12,043 nucleotides of DNA, taken from CAZMFZ01 sp964565665 (GTDB lineage Bacteria; Bacteroidota; Bacteroidia; Cytophagales; UBA9547). Below the pieces are notes generated by a model. The model had not been told where the DNA came from, ran no database searches, and was given only the letters and a program-made list of their open reading frames with translations. The stretch is taken from the NCBI GenBank assembly GCA_964565665.1, contig CAZMFZ010000112.1, forward strand, positions 1 to 12,043, given 5' to 3'. The position numbers were made by a program, and so were the translations under genes. This document shows positions 1 to 7,221 of the stretch, in pieces (the first letter of the stretch is position 1; each line of letters starts with the position of its first letter).

Positions 1-1327
1 AAAATGTTCTTGCACCAGGTCCTTGGCGGCCTTCAAAGTTGCGATTTGAGGTAGAAATGCTGTATTTCCCTGCTGGAACTTTGTCTTCATTCATGCCCAA
101 ACATGCTGAGCAGCCCGGTTCACGCAATTCCATTCCTGCCTCTTGCAATATTTTATCGATGCCCTCTTCCTTGGCTTGTTTCTCTACTTGTTTCGAGCCC
201 GGCACTATCCAAACTTCAATGCCATCGGCTTTCTTTTTACCCTTTACAAATTGGGCTACTTGTCGCAAATCTTCAATTCTGGAATTGGTGCAACTGCCAA
301 TAAATACATAATCTACTTTTTGACCGTTCATTGATTGCCCAGCATTCAATCCCATATATTCAAGCGATTTTTTAAAAGACATAAGTTCCGAATGAATTAT
401 TTCATTTTCCTGCGGAATGCGTTCAGCAATGCCTATTCCCATTCCTGGATTAGTACCATAAGTAACCATTGGCTGAATACCTTCGGCTTTGTATTCCAAA
501 ACAGCATCAAAGTTGGCATCAGCATCAGAATACAATGTTTTCCAATAGGCAATCGCTTTGTCCCATTCTTCGCCTTTTGGAGCAAATAATCTGCCTTTTA
601 CATAATTAAAGGTAGTGTCGTCAGGGGCTATCAATCCGCCTCTAGCACCCATTTCTATGCTCATGTTGCAAATTGTCATTCTAGCTTCCATTGATAAAGC
701 ACGAATAGCAGAGCCTGCAAATTCCACAAAATAGCCAGTGCCTCCACTTGCTGTAATTTTAGAAATGACGTAAAGTACAATATCTTTTGAAGTAACGCCT
801 TTGCCCAAAGTGCCATTGATTTCGATTTTCATGGTTTTGGGTTTGTATAGTAGTACACATTGTGTAGCCAACACCATTTCTACTTCAGAAGTACCGATTC
901 CGAAAGCAATAGTTCCAAAAGCACCGTGGGTAGAGGTATGACTATCGCCACACACAATGGTCATTCCAGGTTTTGTGAGCCCCAATTCTGGTCCTATTAC
1001 ATGCACAATGCCTTGAAAAGGATGACCTAAGCCATATAATTCAACACCAAATTCTGCAGTGTTTTTTGTGAGTGTATCTACTTGAAATTTTGAAATGGCA
1101 TCGCGGATTGGCAAATTTTGATCTTTTGTAGGTACATTATGATCGGCAGTAGCGCTTGTGTTTTGGGTGCGAAATACGCCCATTCCTCTCTTTCTTAGCC
1201 CATCAAATGCCTGAGGGCTAGTGACTTCATGAATAAAATGGCGGTCGATATAAATGGCTTCGGGAAACGAGGCTTTGCTATGCACGATATGTGCATTCCA
1301 GATTTTGTCAAACAGTGTGGATCTCAT
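1..1327 (-). CDS. leuC: 3-isopropylmalate dehydratase large subunit, 3'-truncated by window edge
   Basis: LeuC, with the small subunit LeuD, isomerises 2-isopropylmalate to 3-isopropylmalate in cytoplasmic leucine synthesis, using a [4Fe-4S] cluster. I translated the minus strand from the ATG at 1327-1325; 442 codons lie in the window and the family is usually about 465 residues, so roughly 25 C-terminal residues are missing beyond the left edge. The N-terminus (MRSTLFDKIWNAH) and the motif GDSHTSTHGAFG are typical of the family. The three cluster ligands are all present: Cys346 in GSCTNSR, and Cys406 and Cys409 in PGCSACLG. This is within one residue of the spacing I recall for the E. coli enzyme. 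No frameshift or stop is seen. Other leu genes would be expected beyond the left edge. It is divergent from the histidine kinase, with 146 nt between the starts. Confidence 0.97.
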   Translation of the reverse strand, partial: MRSTLFDKIWNAHIVHSKASFPEAIYIDRHFIHEVTSPQAFDGLRKRGMGVFRTQNTSATADHNVPTKDQNLPIRDAISKFQVDTLTKNTAEFGVELYGLGHPFQGIVHVIGPELGLTKPGMTIVCGDSHTSTHGAFGTIAFGIGTSEVEMVLATQCVLLYKPKTMKIEINGTLGKGVTSKDIVLYVISKITASGGTGYFVEFAGSAIRALSMEARMTICNMSIEMGARGGLIAPDDTTFNYVKGRLFAPKGEEWDKAIAYWKTLYSDADANFDAVLEYKAEGIQPMVTYGTNPGMGIGIAERIPQENEIIHSELMSFKKSLEYMGLNAGQSMNGQKVDYVFIGSCTNSRIEDLRQVAQFVKGKKKADGIEVWIVPGSKQVEKQAKEEGIDKILQEAGMELREPGCSACLGMNEDKVPAGKYSISTSNRNFEGRQGPGARTF

Positions 1328-1377
1328 TAATATGATATATGGAAAATTAAATATTTAGATTTTGTGTAATTAGCTTA

Positions 1378-1411
1378 CAAATTTACAAACCTATCTCAAA
1401 AAAATGGCAAA
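1378..1411 (-). promoter_or_regulatory. Putative Bacteroidota-type promoter of leuC
   Basis: Read on the minus strand, TTTG (1411-1408) is followed by two abutting exact matches to the -7 consensus TAnnTTTG: TAGGTTTG (1393-1386) and TAAATTTG (1385-1378). Spacers from the TTTG are 14 and 22 nt, so only the second fits the usual distance. A start point near 1373 would give a leader of about 45 nt before the leuC ATG. This is motif matching only; AT-rich DNA gives chance hits. Confidence 0.35.
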
Positions 1412-1473
1412 TTTGTATAATTCACTAATCAACATTTACAAATTCAACTACATATTAAAAATTAGATTTCCAA

Positions 1474-3207
1474 GTGAACAAATTGAATTGGAGAGTATTT
1501 TTAACTTTTATACAGGGCAATGCCAACAATACCGATTTAGATCATCGGGTTTTTAATGTGGCATGTTTTTGCTGTAGCCTTGTAAATCTCCTTTCCATTT
1601 TTACCTACTTTTTTATACAAACCAATATCTACAACTTAATTTTGCCTATTTGTGGAACTGTAGGGTATGCTATTCTATTCTCTATTTCAAGGTTGCTAAC
1701 AAATCATAAAATACTGCATTCTGCTTTTGTAATCATTACGCAACTGTATATTTCCATTTGCTGGTTTTTCAATGCAGGTTCAGAGGGAGTAATGCCCATT
1801 GTGCTACTTGGGGTATTTGTAATGTATTTGGCATCTACCTCTTACAAGCAATATTTGGGCATCATTTTATTTGTATTGCTCAATATTTTCATACTGCACT
1901 ATATTGAGTATTACAATAGTGATTGGGTAGTTTATTATCCTACCAGAGAAAGCCGTTATGCCGATTTACAATTTATGTATAGCATAATACTGGTGGGTTT
2001 GGGCATTTGTATTTATTATTATAAAAAAGCATTTGAAGATGAAAGAGATAGAAATGAAAGAAATAGCCTGATTCTGGCCGAATCGAAAAATGAACTCAAA
2101 ATCAAGAAAATAGTTGAGAACTCTACCGATGCTGTAATTACTACCGATGCCAGCGGCATAGTGCTGGAATGGAACAAATCTGCATATAAATTATTTAGCC
2201 TTGATGCACAATTTGCTAAAGGCAAGCAGATTTCAGAGCTTATTATTCCGATAGGTGTGCAAGAAAATTTTGCAAATGCGATAAACTATTTCAAAGAGAA
2301 AACTAATTTTATACGTTTTGAAACTTCTGCTATTGGCGAAAATGGGTTGGTATTTCCGATTGAACTTTCCATGACTCAAATTGAATATGAAGAAAAAGTG
2401 TTGCTTAATTTTTTTATTAGAGACATAAAAGAAAGAAAAGAAAATGAGGAGAAAATTTTACGCAAAAACAAGCAATTGAATGAATTGAATGAGGAAATGG
2501 ACGCTTTCATTTATCGCTCATCACACGATTTGCGAACCCCAATTATTAATATTTCAGGGCTAGTAGATTTGTATCACGATTCAAACTTGGAAGAAAAAGA
2601 AGAGATTATCGCCAAGACAAAATTGAATGTTGATAGATTGATAAAAATTTTAGACGATTTATCAAATTATTCTAAAAACCATAGAAACGAAGTAGCCCAA
2701 AAACTGATAAGGTTTGATGAAATCCTAGATGAAGTAAAAGAAAAACTAGCTTTATTGCCGCAGTATGAAAAGCTAAAAATCAATATCACAGAAATAGGCA
2801 ATTACGAATTTATATCAGATGCCGATCGCTTAAAAGTGGTAATATTCAATATACTGGAGAATTCCATCATTTTTAGAGACACATCAAAAGAGTACATTTT
2901 AGTAGATGTTTTACTTGAAAAACATGGCTCTAAAATTATTATCAGAATAAAAGACAATGGGGAAGGAATAAAACCAGAATCCATTTCTAAAATATTCAAC
3001 ATGTTTTTCAGAGCATCTGTACGTTCAAGTGGCTCAGGCTTAGGCCTTTACATTGCAAAAAGAATAATTACAAAACTGAACGGCTCTATTGAAGTGTTTT
3101 CTCAAAAAGGGGTAGGCACCGAATTTGTGATTGAGCTGCCAAATAACCATGAAGGTGTAATTATGGCCAACACCGTAATTTCAAATTTGACCCTAAGTTT
3201 GGTATAA
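1474..3207 (+). CDS. Membrane PAS-domain sensor histidine kinase
   Basis: This is a 577-residue two-component sensor kinase. Six hydrophobic segments (about residues 27-48, 53-74, 80-99, 106-120, 127-144, 167-183) form an N-terminal membrane module without a large external domain. A charged helix leads to a PAS domain (about 209-325) ending in a PAC-like RDIKERKE, then a coiled coil and HisKA with phospho-acceptor His351 in SSHDLRTP. The HATPase domain has an N box around Asn459/Asn463, a G1 box DNGEGI from Asp494 and a G2 box GSGLGL at 520-525, so it should be active. About 18 extra residues follow the last HATPase strand. The start is GTG at 1474; an in-frame TAA at 1456 rules out much extension. 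No response regulator is in the window, so the partner and signal are unknown. It may phosphorylate a remote regulator, as orphan kinases commonly do in this phylum. Confidence 0.93.
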   Translation: MNKLNWRVFLTFIQGNANNTDLDHRVFNVACFCCSLVNLLSIFTYFFIQTNIYNLILPICGTVGYAILFSISRLLTNHKILHSAFVIITQLYISICWFFNAGSEGVMPIVLLGVFVMYLASTSYKQYLGIILFVLLNIFILHYIEYYNSDWVVYYPTRESRYADLQFMYSIILVGLGICIYYYKKAFEDERDRNERNSLILAESKNELKIKKIVENSTDAVITTDASGIVLEWNKSAYKLFSLDAQFAKGKQISELIIPIGVQENFANAINYFKEKTNFIRFETSAIGENGLVFPIELSMTQIEYEEKVLLNFFIRDIKERKENEEKILRKNKQLNELNEEMDAFIYRSSHDLRTPIINISGLVDLYHDSNLEEKEEIIAKTKLNVDRLIKILDDLSNYSKNHRNEVAQKLIRFDEILDEVKEKLALLPQYEKLKINITEIGNYEFISDADRLKVVIFNILENSIIFRDTSKEYILVDVLLEKHGSKIIIRIKDNGEGIKPESISKIFNMFFRASVRSSGSGLGLYIAKRIITKLNGSIEVFSQKGVGTEFVIELPNNHEGVIMANTVISNLTLSLV

Positions 3208-3237
3208 ACCCAACCAACTAAATCGTTTTTTTGCTGT

Positions 3238-3248
3238 TATTTTGCAGC
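3238..3248 (+). promoter_or_regulatory. -7-like element abutting the tgt start codon
   Basis: TATTTTG (3238-3244), one base shorter than the TAnnTTTG consensus, is followed by CAGC and then the tgt ATG. If it is used, transcription would begin at or next to the ATG and give a leaderless or nearly leaderless mRNA. No TTTG lies at a suitable -33 distance, so support is partial. Confidence 0.3.
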
Positions 3249-4379
3249 ATGTTTTTCAAAATCCAATCTATAGATTCGCATTCCCAAGCTCGCACAGGCG
3301 AAATTACTACCGCTCACGGCACTGTCAAAACACCTATATTTATGCCTGTTGGTACCAATGGAGCGGTAAAAGGCGTATATATGGATCAACTTGAAGATCC
3401 AATTCAGGCACAAATTATACTTGGCAACACCTATCATTTGTACTTGCGACCAGGGCTTGATGTGATTGGAAATGCAGGGGGCTTGCACAAATTCAATTCA
3501 TGGCAAGGCCCTTTACTTACCGATAGTGGAGGCTTTCAGGTGTATTCACTATCAGATTCGAGGAAAATAACTGAGAATGGCGTCACTTTCAAATCATTTA
3601 TTGATGGTTCTATGCACACTTTTACACCCGAAAATGTGATGGATACACAGCGAACTATTGGAGCCGACATCATTATGGCATTTGACGAATGCACACCCTA
3701 CCCATGCGAAAAAGATTATGCGGCAAAATCGATGGAAATGACACATCGTTGGCTAGTAAGATGCAAAAATCAGTTTGAAAATACTGAGCCTAAATACGGC
3801 TATTCTCAAAATCTATTTCCTATTGTGCAAGGGAGTACTTATAGAGATTTGCGTGAACAATCGGCAGCATTCATTGCCTCGCAAAATATGGTCGGAAATG
3901 CCATTGGTGGGCTTTCCGTGGGTGAGCCAGCCGAAGCAATGTACGAAATGACATCGCTGGTTTGCAGCATTTTACCAAAAGAAAAACCTAGGTATTTGAT
4001 GGGTGTAGGCACGCCAGCCAATATTCTGGAAAGCATAGCTTTGGGAATTGATATGTTCGATTGCGTAATGCCAACCCGCAACGCCCGCAACGGCTGGCTT
4101 TTCACTTCCGAAGGTGTAGTAAACCTGAGAAATGAAAGATGGAAATTCGATAATACTCCAATTGATCAAAATTTGGTTGGCTATATAAACAACAGATACT
4201 CAAAGGCTTACATAAAACATTTGTTGAAAGCTGACGAGATGCTGGGAATGATGATAGCCTCTGTTCACAATTTGCAATTTTACCTTTGGCTTGTAAATGA
4301 AGCCCGACAAAAAATAGAGGAAGGTAATTTCACTAGATGGAAAAATGAAATGGTGGTGAAGTTGGCTAGAAAATTGTAG
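3249..4379 (+). CDS. tgt: Queuine (preQ1) tRNA-ribosyltransferase
   Basis: Tgt swaps guanine 34 of GUN-anticodon tRNAs (Asp, Asn, His, Tyr) for preQ1, the base-exchange step of queuosine synthesis. The 376-residue protein matches the family along its full length. It has the substrate-pocket motif LLTDSGGFQV with Asp92 (general base position), FDECTPYP, IGGLSVGEP, YLMGVGTP, and MFDCVMPTRNARNG with Asp271 at the nucleophile position. The ATG at 3249 is preferred over an in-frame TTG at 3231, because MFFKIQ aligns with the usual N-terminus and the TTG lies in the probable promoter. Oddly, the C-terminal CxCxxC zinc ligands are absent: residues 306-316 read DQNLVGYINNR where the cysteines should be. 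The fourth ligand, His340 in SVHNL, remains. This may be a lineage-wide trait. It converges with the next gene, 11 nt away. Confidence 0.97.
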   Translation: MFFKIQSIDSHSQARTGEITTAHGTVKTPIFMPVGTNGAVKGVYMDQLEDPIQAQIILGNTYHLYLRPGLDVIGNAGGLHKFNSWQGPLLTDSGGFQVYSLSDSRKITENGVTFKSFIDGSMHTFTPENVMDTQRTIGADIIMAFDECTPYPCEKDYAAKSMEMTHRWLVRCKNQFENTEPKYGYSQNLFPIVQGSTYRDLREQSAAFIASQNMVGNAIGGLSVGEPAEAMYEMTSLVCSILPKEKPRYLMGVGTPANILESIALGIDMFDCVMPTRNARNGWLFTSEGVVNLRNERWKFDNTPIDQNLVGYINNRYSKAYIKHLLKADEMLGMMIASVHNLQFYLWLVNEARQKIEEGNFTRWKNEMVVKLARKL

Positions 4380-4390
4380 TGGTAAACCAA

Positions 4391-5755
4391 TTAAGGCTTC
4401 GTAAAATCCATCTCTTGAGTTTGCAAAATAAAGTTTTTCCCATGCCAAAAAGATTCAATTGGAAATTTTACCGAAATAAATAATTTGAGGTTTTTCAAAT
4501 CTTTTAGTTTTAGCACATTTTCAGGTAGTTGCCAAAGTTTGCTTTCTCCAATCTGAAAATCAATTTTAAAGTTGCTTGATTGAATAGTTTTACTTTCTTT
4601 CCTCAATTCCCAATTGGCTATACTTATTTCTCTATCAAATTCAATATTGATATTCTTTAGAATTACAGCCTTTTTCGATGTATCAGCCCAGTTAACTTTC
4701 ACCCAATCAAAACTAGAATCTGCATTGAATTTGTATACATAATTAGTATCTGGGATCAAAATTAATCCGTTTATAAGGCATTCCGTATGCCAAAGTGCGG
4801 GAATATAGCCCTCAAAAAAAGCAACATTTCTATTCGTCTTTTTTAAAGTGTGAATTTTATTTCTAACAGAGTCCGTCTTGATTTTAGAAGCGTCTAATTC
4901 AATATTTAAAGCATTTAAAGGTCTATTCTCGCCATTTAAATTTAGCGTATTTTCACCAATCAAAACGCTTCTGAAGGCAATTTTTCTACTTAAAATTTCT
5001 AGTTCAGAATTATCATCACCGTCTCTCATATTAATAATCAGGGTATATAAATAGGGATTTGATAAAGACCATTTTTGTACATTTGGCAATTTTCTGTTGT
5101 AATTTATGCCTTTGGTTTTATTTTTCGATTTGCCAAACGAAAATGCGGGCGATTGCTCGCTAAACACCAATTTGCCTTTAGCATCATACAACGCAAACTC
5201 AATTGAATACTTATAATAATCGCGCTTATCGAGATTTCTCACCTCGCCAATGATATCTAAAATGCCATTTGTAAAACTTCCATCTAGCTCAGATTGCACA
5301 ACATAGTTGCTGATTAATAATTTGGGAGTAGAATAAATATAAGCTTGAAAAAAAGTGTTTTCATTTGCTAAAGCCTTGAATTTTAGTGAATTAATTCCCG
5401 ACTTTACAAATTTTGTCACTCTCCTTTCTGCCAAATTATGCGTATCGCTCACTATGCCAATCATTTGATTATTTGTGTAAAAACTAAAATTGAAAGTTTT
5501 ACCTTCAAACACAATAAAAACCTCTCTATTTTTCCACGTTTCTGGAAGGGTAATATCAAAATAAACTGTGTCGCCATTATTTATTTTGCTCAGATGAGGC
5601 AATATGTCAATACAATAAGAGCTCTTTGTAAAATCAGCTGCAAGGGCTTGAGGTAATTTTTCAAAAGGAACAACATTTGTATGTTGCTTTTCGGGTGGAA
5701 AGGCAACACTAACTGATAAAATTGCTAAGTTGAATAATAAAAAAATAGATTTCAA
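4391..5755 (-). CDS. Secreted GH2/LacZ-like protein lacking the catalytic barrel
   Basis: This 454-residue exported protein looks like a family 2 glycoside hydrolase with its centre removed. Residues 1-18 are a signal peptide (cut likely after SVA). Residues 60-145 match the sugar-binding jelly roll, ending in IYSTPK, a counterpart of LYATPK. Residues 146-262 match the Ig-like domain, including NPYLYTLIINMRDGD and RKIAFRSV. Residues 263-342 are only the start of the TIM barrel: LNLNGENRPL corresponds to the LLLNGKPVLIRG region, and PALWHTECLINGLILIPDTN to the [20 protein letters not shown] region. The sequence then jumps to residues 350-454, which resemble LacZ domain 4. The DQDMWRLSGI loop, the histidines after the first barrel strand and both catalytic glutamates are missing, so it should not hydrolyse glycosides. 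Full enzymes have about 1,000 residues. The start is TTG at 5755; an upstream in-frame TAA leaves no alternative. Family assignment is by remembered alignment; a binding role is inference. Confidence 0.75.
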   Translation of the reverse strand: MKSIFLLFNLAILSVSVAFPPEKQHTNVVPFEKLPQALAADFTKSSYCIDILPHLSKINNGDTVYFDITLPETWKNREVFIVFEGKTFNFSFYTNNQMIGIVSDTHNLAERRVTKFVKSGINSLKFKALANENTFFQAYIYSTPKLLISNYVVQSELDGSFTNGILDIIGEVRNLDKRDYYKYSIEFALYDAKGKLVFSEQSPAFSFGKSKNKTKGINYNRKLPNVQKWSLSNPYLYTLIINMRDGDDNSELEILSRKIAFRSVLIGENTLNLNGENRPLNALNIELDASKIKTDSVRNKIHTLKKTNRNVAFFEGYIPALWHTECLINGLILIPDTNYVYKFNADSSFDWVKVNWADTSKKAVILKNINIEFDREISIANWELRKESKTIQSSNFKIDFQIGESKLWQLPENVLKLKDLKNLKLFISVKFPIESFWHGKNFILQTQEMDFTKP

Positions 5756-5797
5756 TTTTGGTGTGGTTTAGGTAATGCAAGAAGTATTCATTTAAAA

Positions 5798-5820
5798 ATA
5801 GAAACACATTCTACTTCAAA
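5798..5820 (+). repeat. Upstream copy of an imperfect 23-nt direct repeat
   Basis: ATAgAAACACATTcTAcTTCAAA resembles 6201-6223 in the same orientation, sharing the exact 9-mer AAACACATT. With one gap in each copy, 20 bases match. It lies in front of the decayed nucleotidyltransferase gene. Chance similarity in AT-rich DNA is possible. Confidence 0.35.
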
Positions 5821-5831
5821 TTAAATCAATA

Positions 5832-5860
5832 TTTGTATAAATTAGCAATCATTTATTTTG
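5832..5860 (+). promoter_or_regulatory. Putative promoter of the decayed MNT gene
   Basis: TTTG (5832-5835), an 18-nt spacer and TATTTTG (5854-5860) resemble the -33/-7 pair used elsewhere in the window, with a one-base-short -7 box. It lies immediately before the ATG at 5863. That is slightly too close for a standard start site, so the match is weak. Confidence 0.25.
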
Positions 5861-5862
5861 AA

Positions 5863-6163
5863 ATGAAAATAATTGAAGAGTACAAACCTGATATTTTTAA
5901 GCTTTGTATTTCGCATAAAGTCAAAAGTCTTTATGCGTTTGGTTCAGTTCTAAATGATACTTTTAATTCTGAAACTGATATTAATTTCGTAGTGACTTCT
6001 CATAAATTGAGTAGAATCATATGCCGATAATTATTTTGAATTTAAGTTTTCTCTACAAGCAATTTTAAATCGTTCAATAGATTTGTTGAAAGAAAAAGCA
6101 ATAAAAAATCCATATTTTAAACAACATGTAAACCAATATAAGCAACTTTTATATAGACAATGA
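5863..6163 (+). pseudogene. Frameshifted minimal nucleotidyltransferase (MNT, toxin-antitoxin type)
   Basis: The first frame starts at the ATG at 5863 (MKIIEEYKPDIFKLC) and contains YAFGSVLNDTFNSETDINFVV, the GS(x)nDxD signature of MNT-type nucleotidyltransferases. The second Asp of DxD is Asn. The frame is lost near 6005-6013 and reaches a stop at 6028-6030. In the next frame, from 6014, translation continues as ESYADNYFEFKF, then FSLQAILNRSIDLL and a terminal KQLLYRQ up to TGA at 6161-6163. This is the typical C-terminal half of about 100-residue MNT antitoxins. One inserted base (or two lost) would explain the break. MNT proteins are normally paired with a HEPN partner, whose relic follows. 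The frameshift and the altered DxD both argue against function. Confidence 0.75.
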
Positions 6164-6255
6164 TACAAAAGTTTGGCTTGACGATATACTAAACGCCATT
6201 ATAAAACACATTGTAATTCTAAAAATGAAATAGAAAGTTTAATTGATGAACAATT
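6160..6255 (+). pseudogene. Truncated remnant of HEPN (HepT/DUF86-like) partner gene
   Basis: In one frame, from about 6165, TKVWLDDILNAI is readable up to 6200. In a second frame, from 6224, NEIESLIDEQ follows. Joined, these give WLDDILNAI-NEIESLI, the start of a DUF86/HEPN toxin. Between them lie 23 extra bases (6201-6223) that exactly account for the frame change. The ATG overlapping the MNT stop at 6160 leads only to a 10-codon frame, as if one base after ATG were lost (original start MDTKVWLDD). Everything downstream of about residue 25, including the usual catalytic RxxxxxH motif, is missing; the sequence runs straight into the 3' end of convergent rsgA. Short fragments limit certainty, but the order MNT then HEPN supports the reading. 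Confidence 0.6.
6201..6223 (+). repeat. Downstream copy of the imperfect 23-nt direct repeat, inside the HEPN relic
   Basis: These 23 bases interrupt the HEPN reading frame and match 5798-5820 at 20 positions with one gap in each copy. Removing them restores continuity of the protein similarity on either side. Confidence 0.35.
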
Positions 6256-6256
6256 T

Positions 6257-7177
6257 TCACTTCCTATTGTCATCATTCTCAAGCATACTCAAGTAACTTT
6301 TGTAGCGGCTGGAGGATATAGTACCCGCTGAAACTGCATTTTGCACTGCACAGCCAGGTTCATTTTTATGCAAACAAGTATTGAATTTGCAAGTGCCTAT
6401 CAATGCGCGCATTTCAGGAAAAAAATGTGAAATCTCGTATTTCTCCATTTCCACCAACCCAAATTCTTTTATCCCTGGGGTATCTATTAGAAAAGTATCA
6501 TTTCCCAAATCAAACATTTCGGCAAAAGTGGTGGTATGTACTCCTTTGTTCGCAAAATTGGAAACTGGCAATGTTTTCAAATTCAAAATTGGACTTATTC
6601 TATTCATAAGTGTTGATTTTCCCACACCCGAATGCCCAGAAATCAATATTTTCTTCCCTTTCATATATTTCACCAAGGGTTCTACTCCTATATTTTTTTC
6701 GGCTGAAACAGTAAAATAATTATAGCCTATAGATTGGTATATTTCAATTAGCTCTTCTTGGTAATGAGTAGATTTTGAATCATATAAATCTATTTTGTTG
6801 AAAATTATACTTACTGGAATTCTAAAGCTTTCGGCTGAAACGAGAAATCTATCAATAAAGCCGGTAGAAGTTTGTGGTGATACTAAGGTTACCACCAAAA
6901 AAGCTTCGTCAATATTGGCTGCAATAATATGTGAGTGTTCTGTTTTATGAGCCGATTTGCGAATGATATAGTTTAGTCTATCTCCAATTTTGTCAATCAC
7001 TACTGTTTGTTGGTTTTCTTCTATCTCAAAAGATACAGTATCGCCCACAGCTATTGGGTTAGTGAGTTTTTTATCATCCAGTTTAAATTTCCCCTTCAAC
7101 CTTCCTTTATATAATTGCTTATTTTCACAAAGGATATCATACCACGAGCCTACAGATTTAAGAATCAGACCATTCAT
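6257..7177 (-). CDS. rsgA: Small ribosomal subunit biogenesis GTPase RsgA
   Basis: RsgA is a circularly permuted GTPase that binds the nearly mature 30S subunit, checks the decoding centre and helps release RbfA. At 306 residues it is of normal length. An N-terminal OB fold (about 1-70) precedes the permuted G domain: G4 NKID (127-130), G5 SAE (158-160), G1 GHSGVGKST (181-189), G2 Thr in TTT (215-217) and G3 DTPG (232-235). A C-terminal zinc site follows with Cys263, Cys268, His270 and Cys276. All expected residues are present. The start is ATG at 7177. It lies 44 nt downstream of kdtA on the same strand, so the two are probably co-transcribed, though their functions are unrelated. Its 3' end abuts the HEPN relic on the opposite strand. 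Confidence 0.97.
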   Translation of the reverse strand: MNGLILKSVGSWYDILCENKQLYKGRLKGKFKLDDKKLTNPIAVGDTVSFEIEENQQTVVIDKIGDRLNYIIRKSAHKTEHSHIIAANIDEAFLVVTLVSPQTSTGFIDRFLVSAESFRIPVSIIFNKIDLYDSKSTHYQEELIEIYQSIGYNYFTVSAEKNIGVEPLVKYMKGKKILISGHSGVGKSTLMNRISPILNLKTLPVSNFANKGVHTTTFAEMFDLGNDTFLIDTPGIKEFGLVEMEKYEISHFFPEMRALIGTCKFNTCLHKNEPGCAVQNAVSAGTISSSRYKSYLSMLENDDNRK

Positions 7178-7221
7178 TAATTTATTTTTTGAACTTCACT
7201 AGTGCCGAATTTAGGGCTTTA

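Noticed and set aside
39..589. Plus-strand reading frames at the left end of the window
   Set aside because: They lie opposite leuC, whose minus-strand translation is continuous and strongly conserved; they are antisense shadows.
4380..4390. Shared terminator between convergent tgt and the GH2-like gene
   Set aside because: Only 11 bases separate the stops and no GC-rich hairpin with a T-run is visible in or beside them.
6381..6719. 112-codon plus-strand frame opposite rsgA
   Set aside because: rsgA on the minus strand has every GTPase and zinc motif; the plus-strand frame has no recognisable features.
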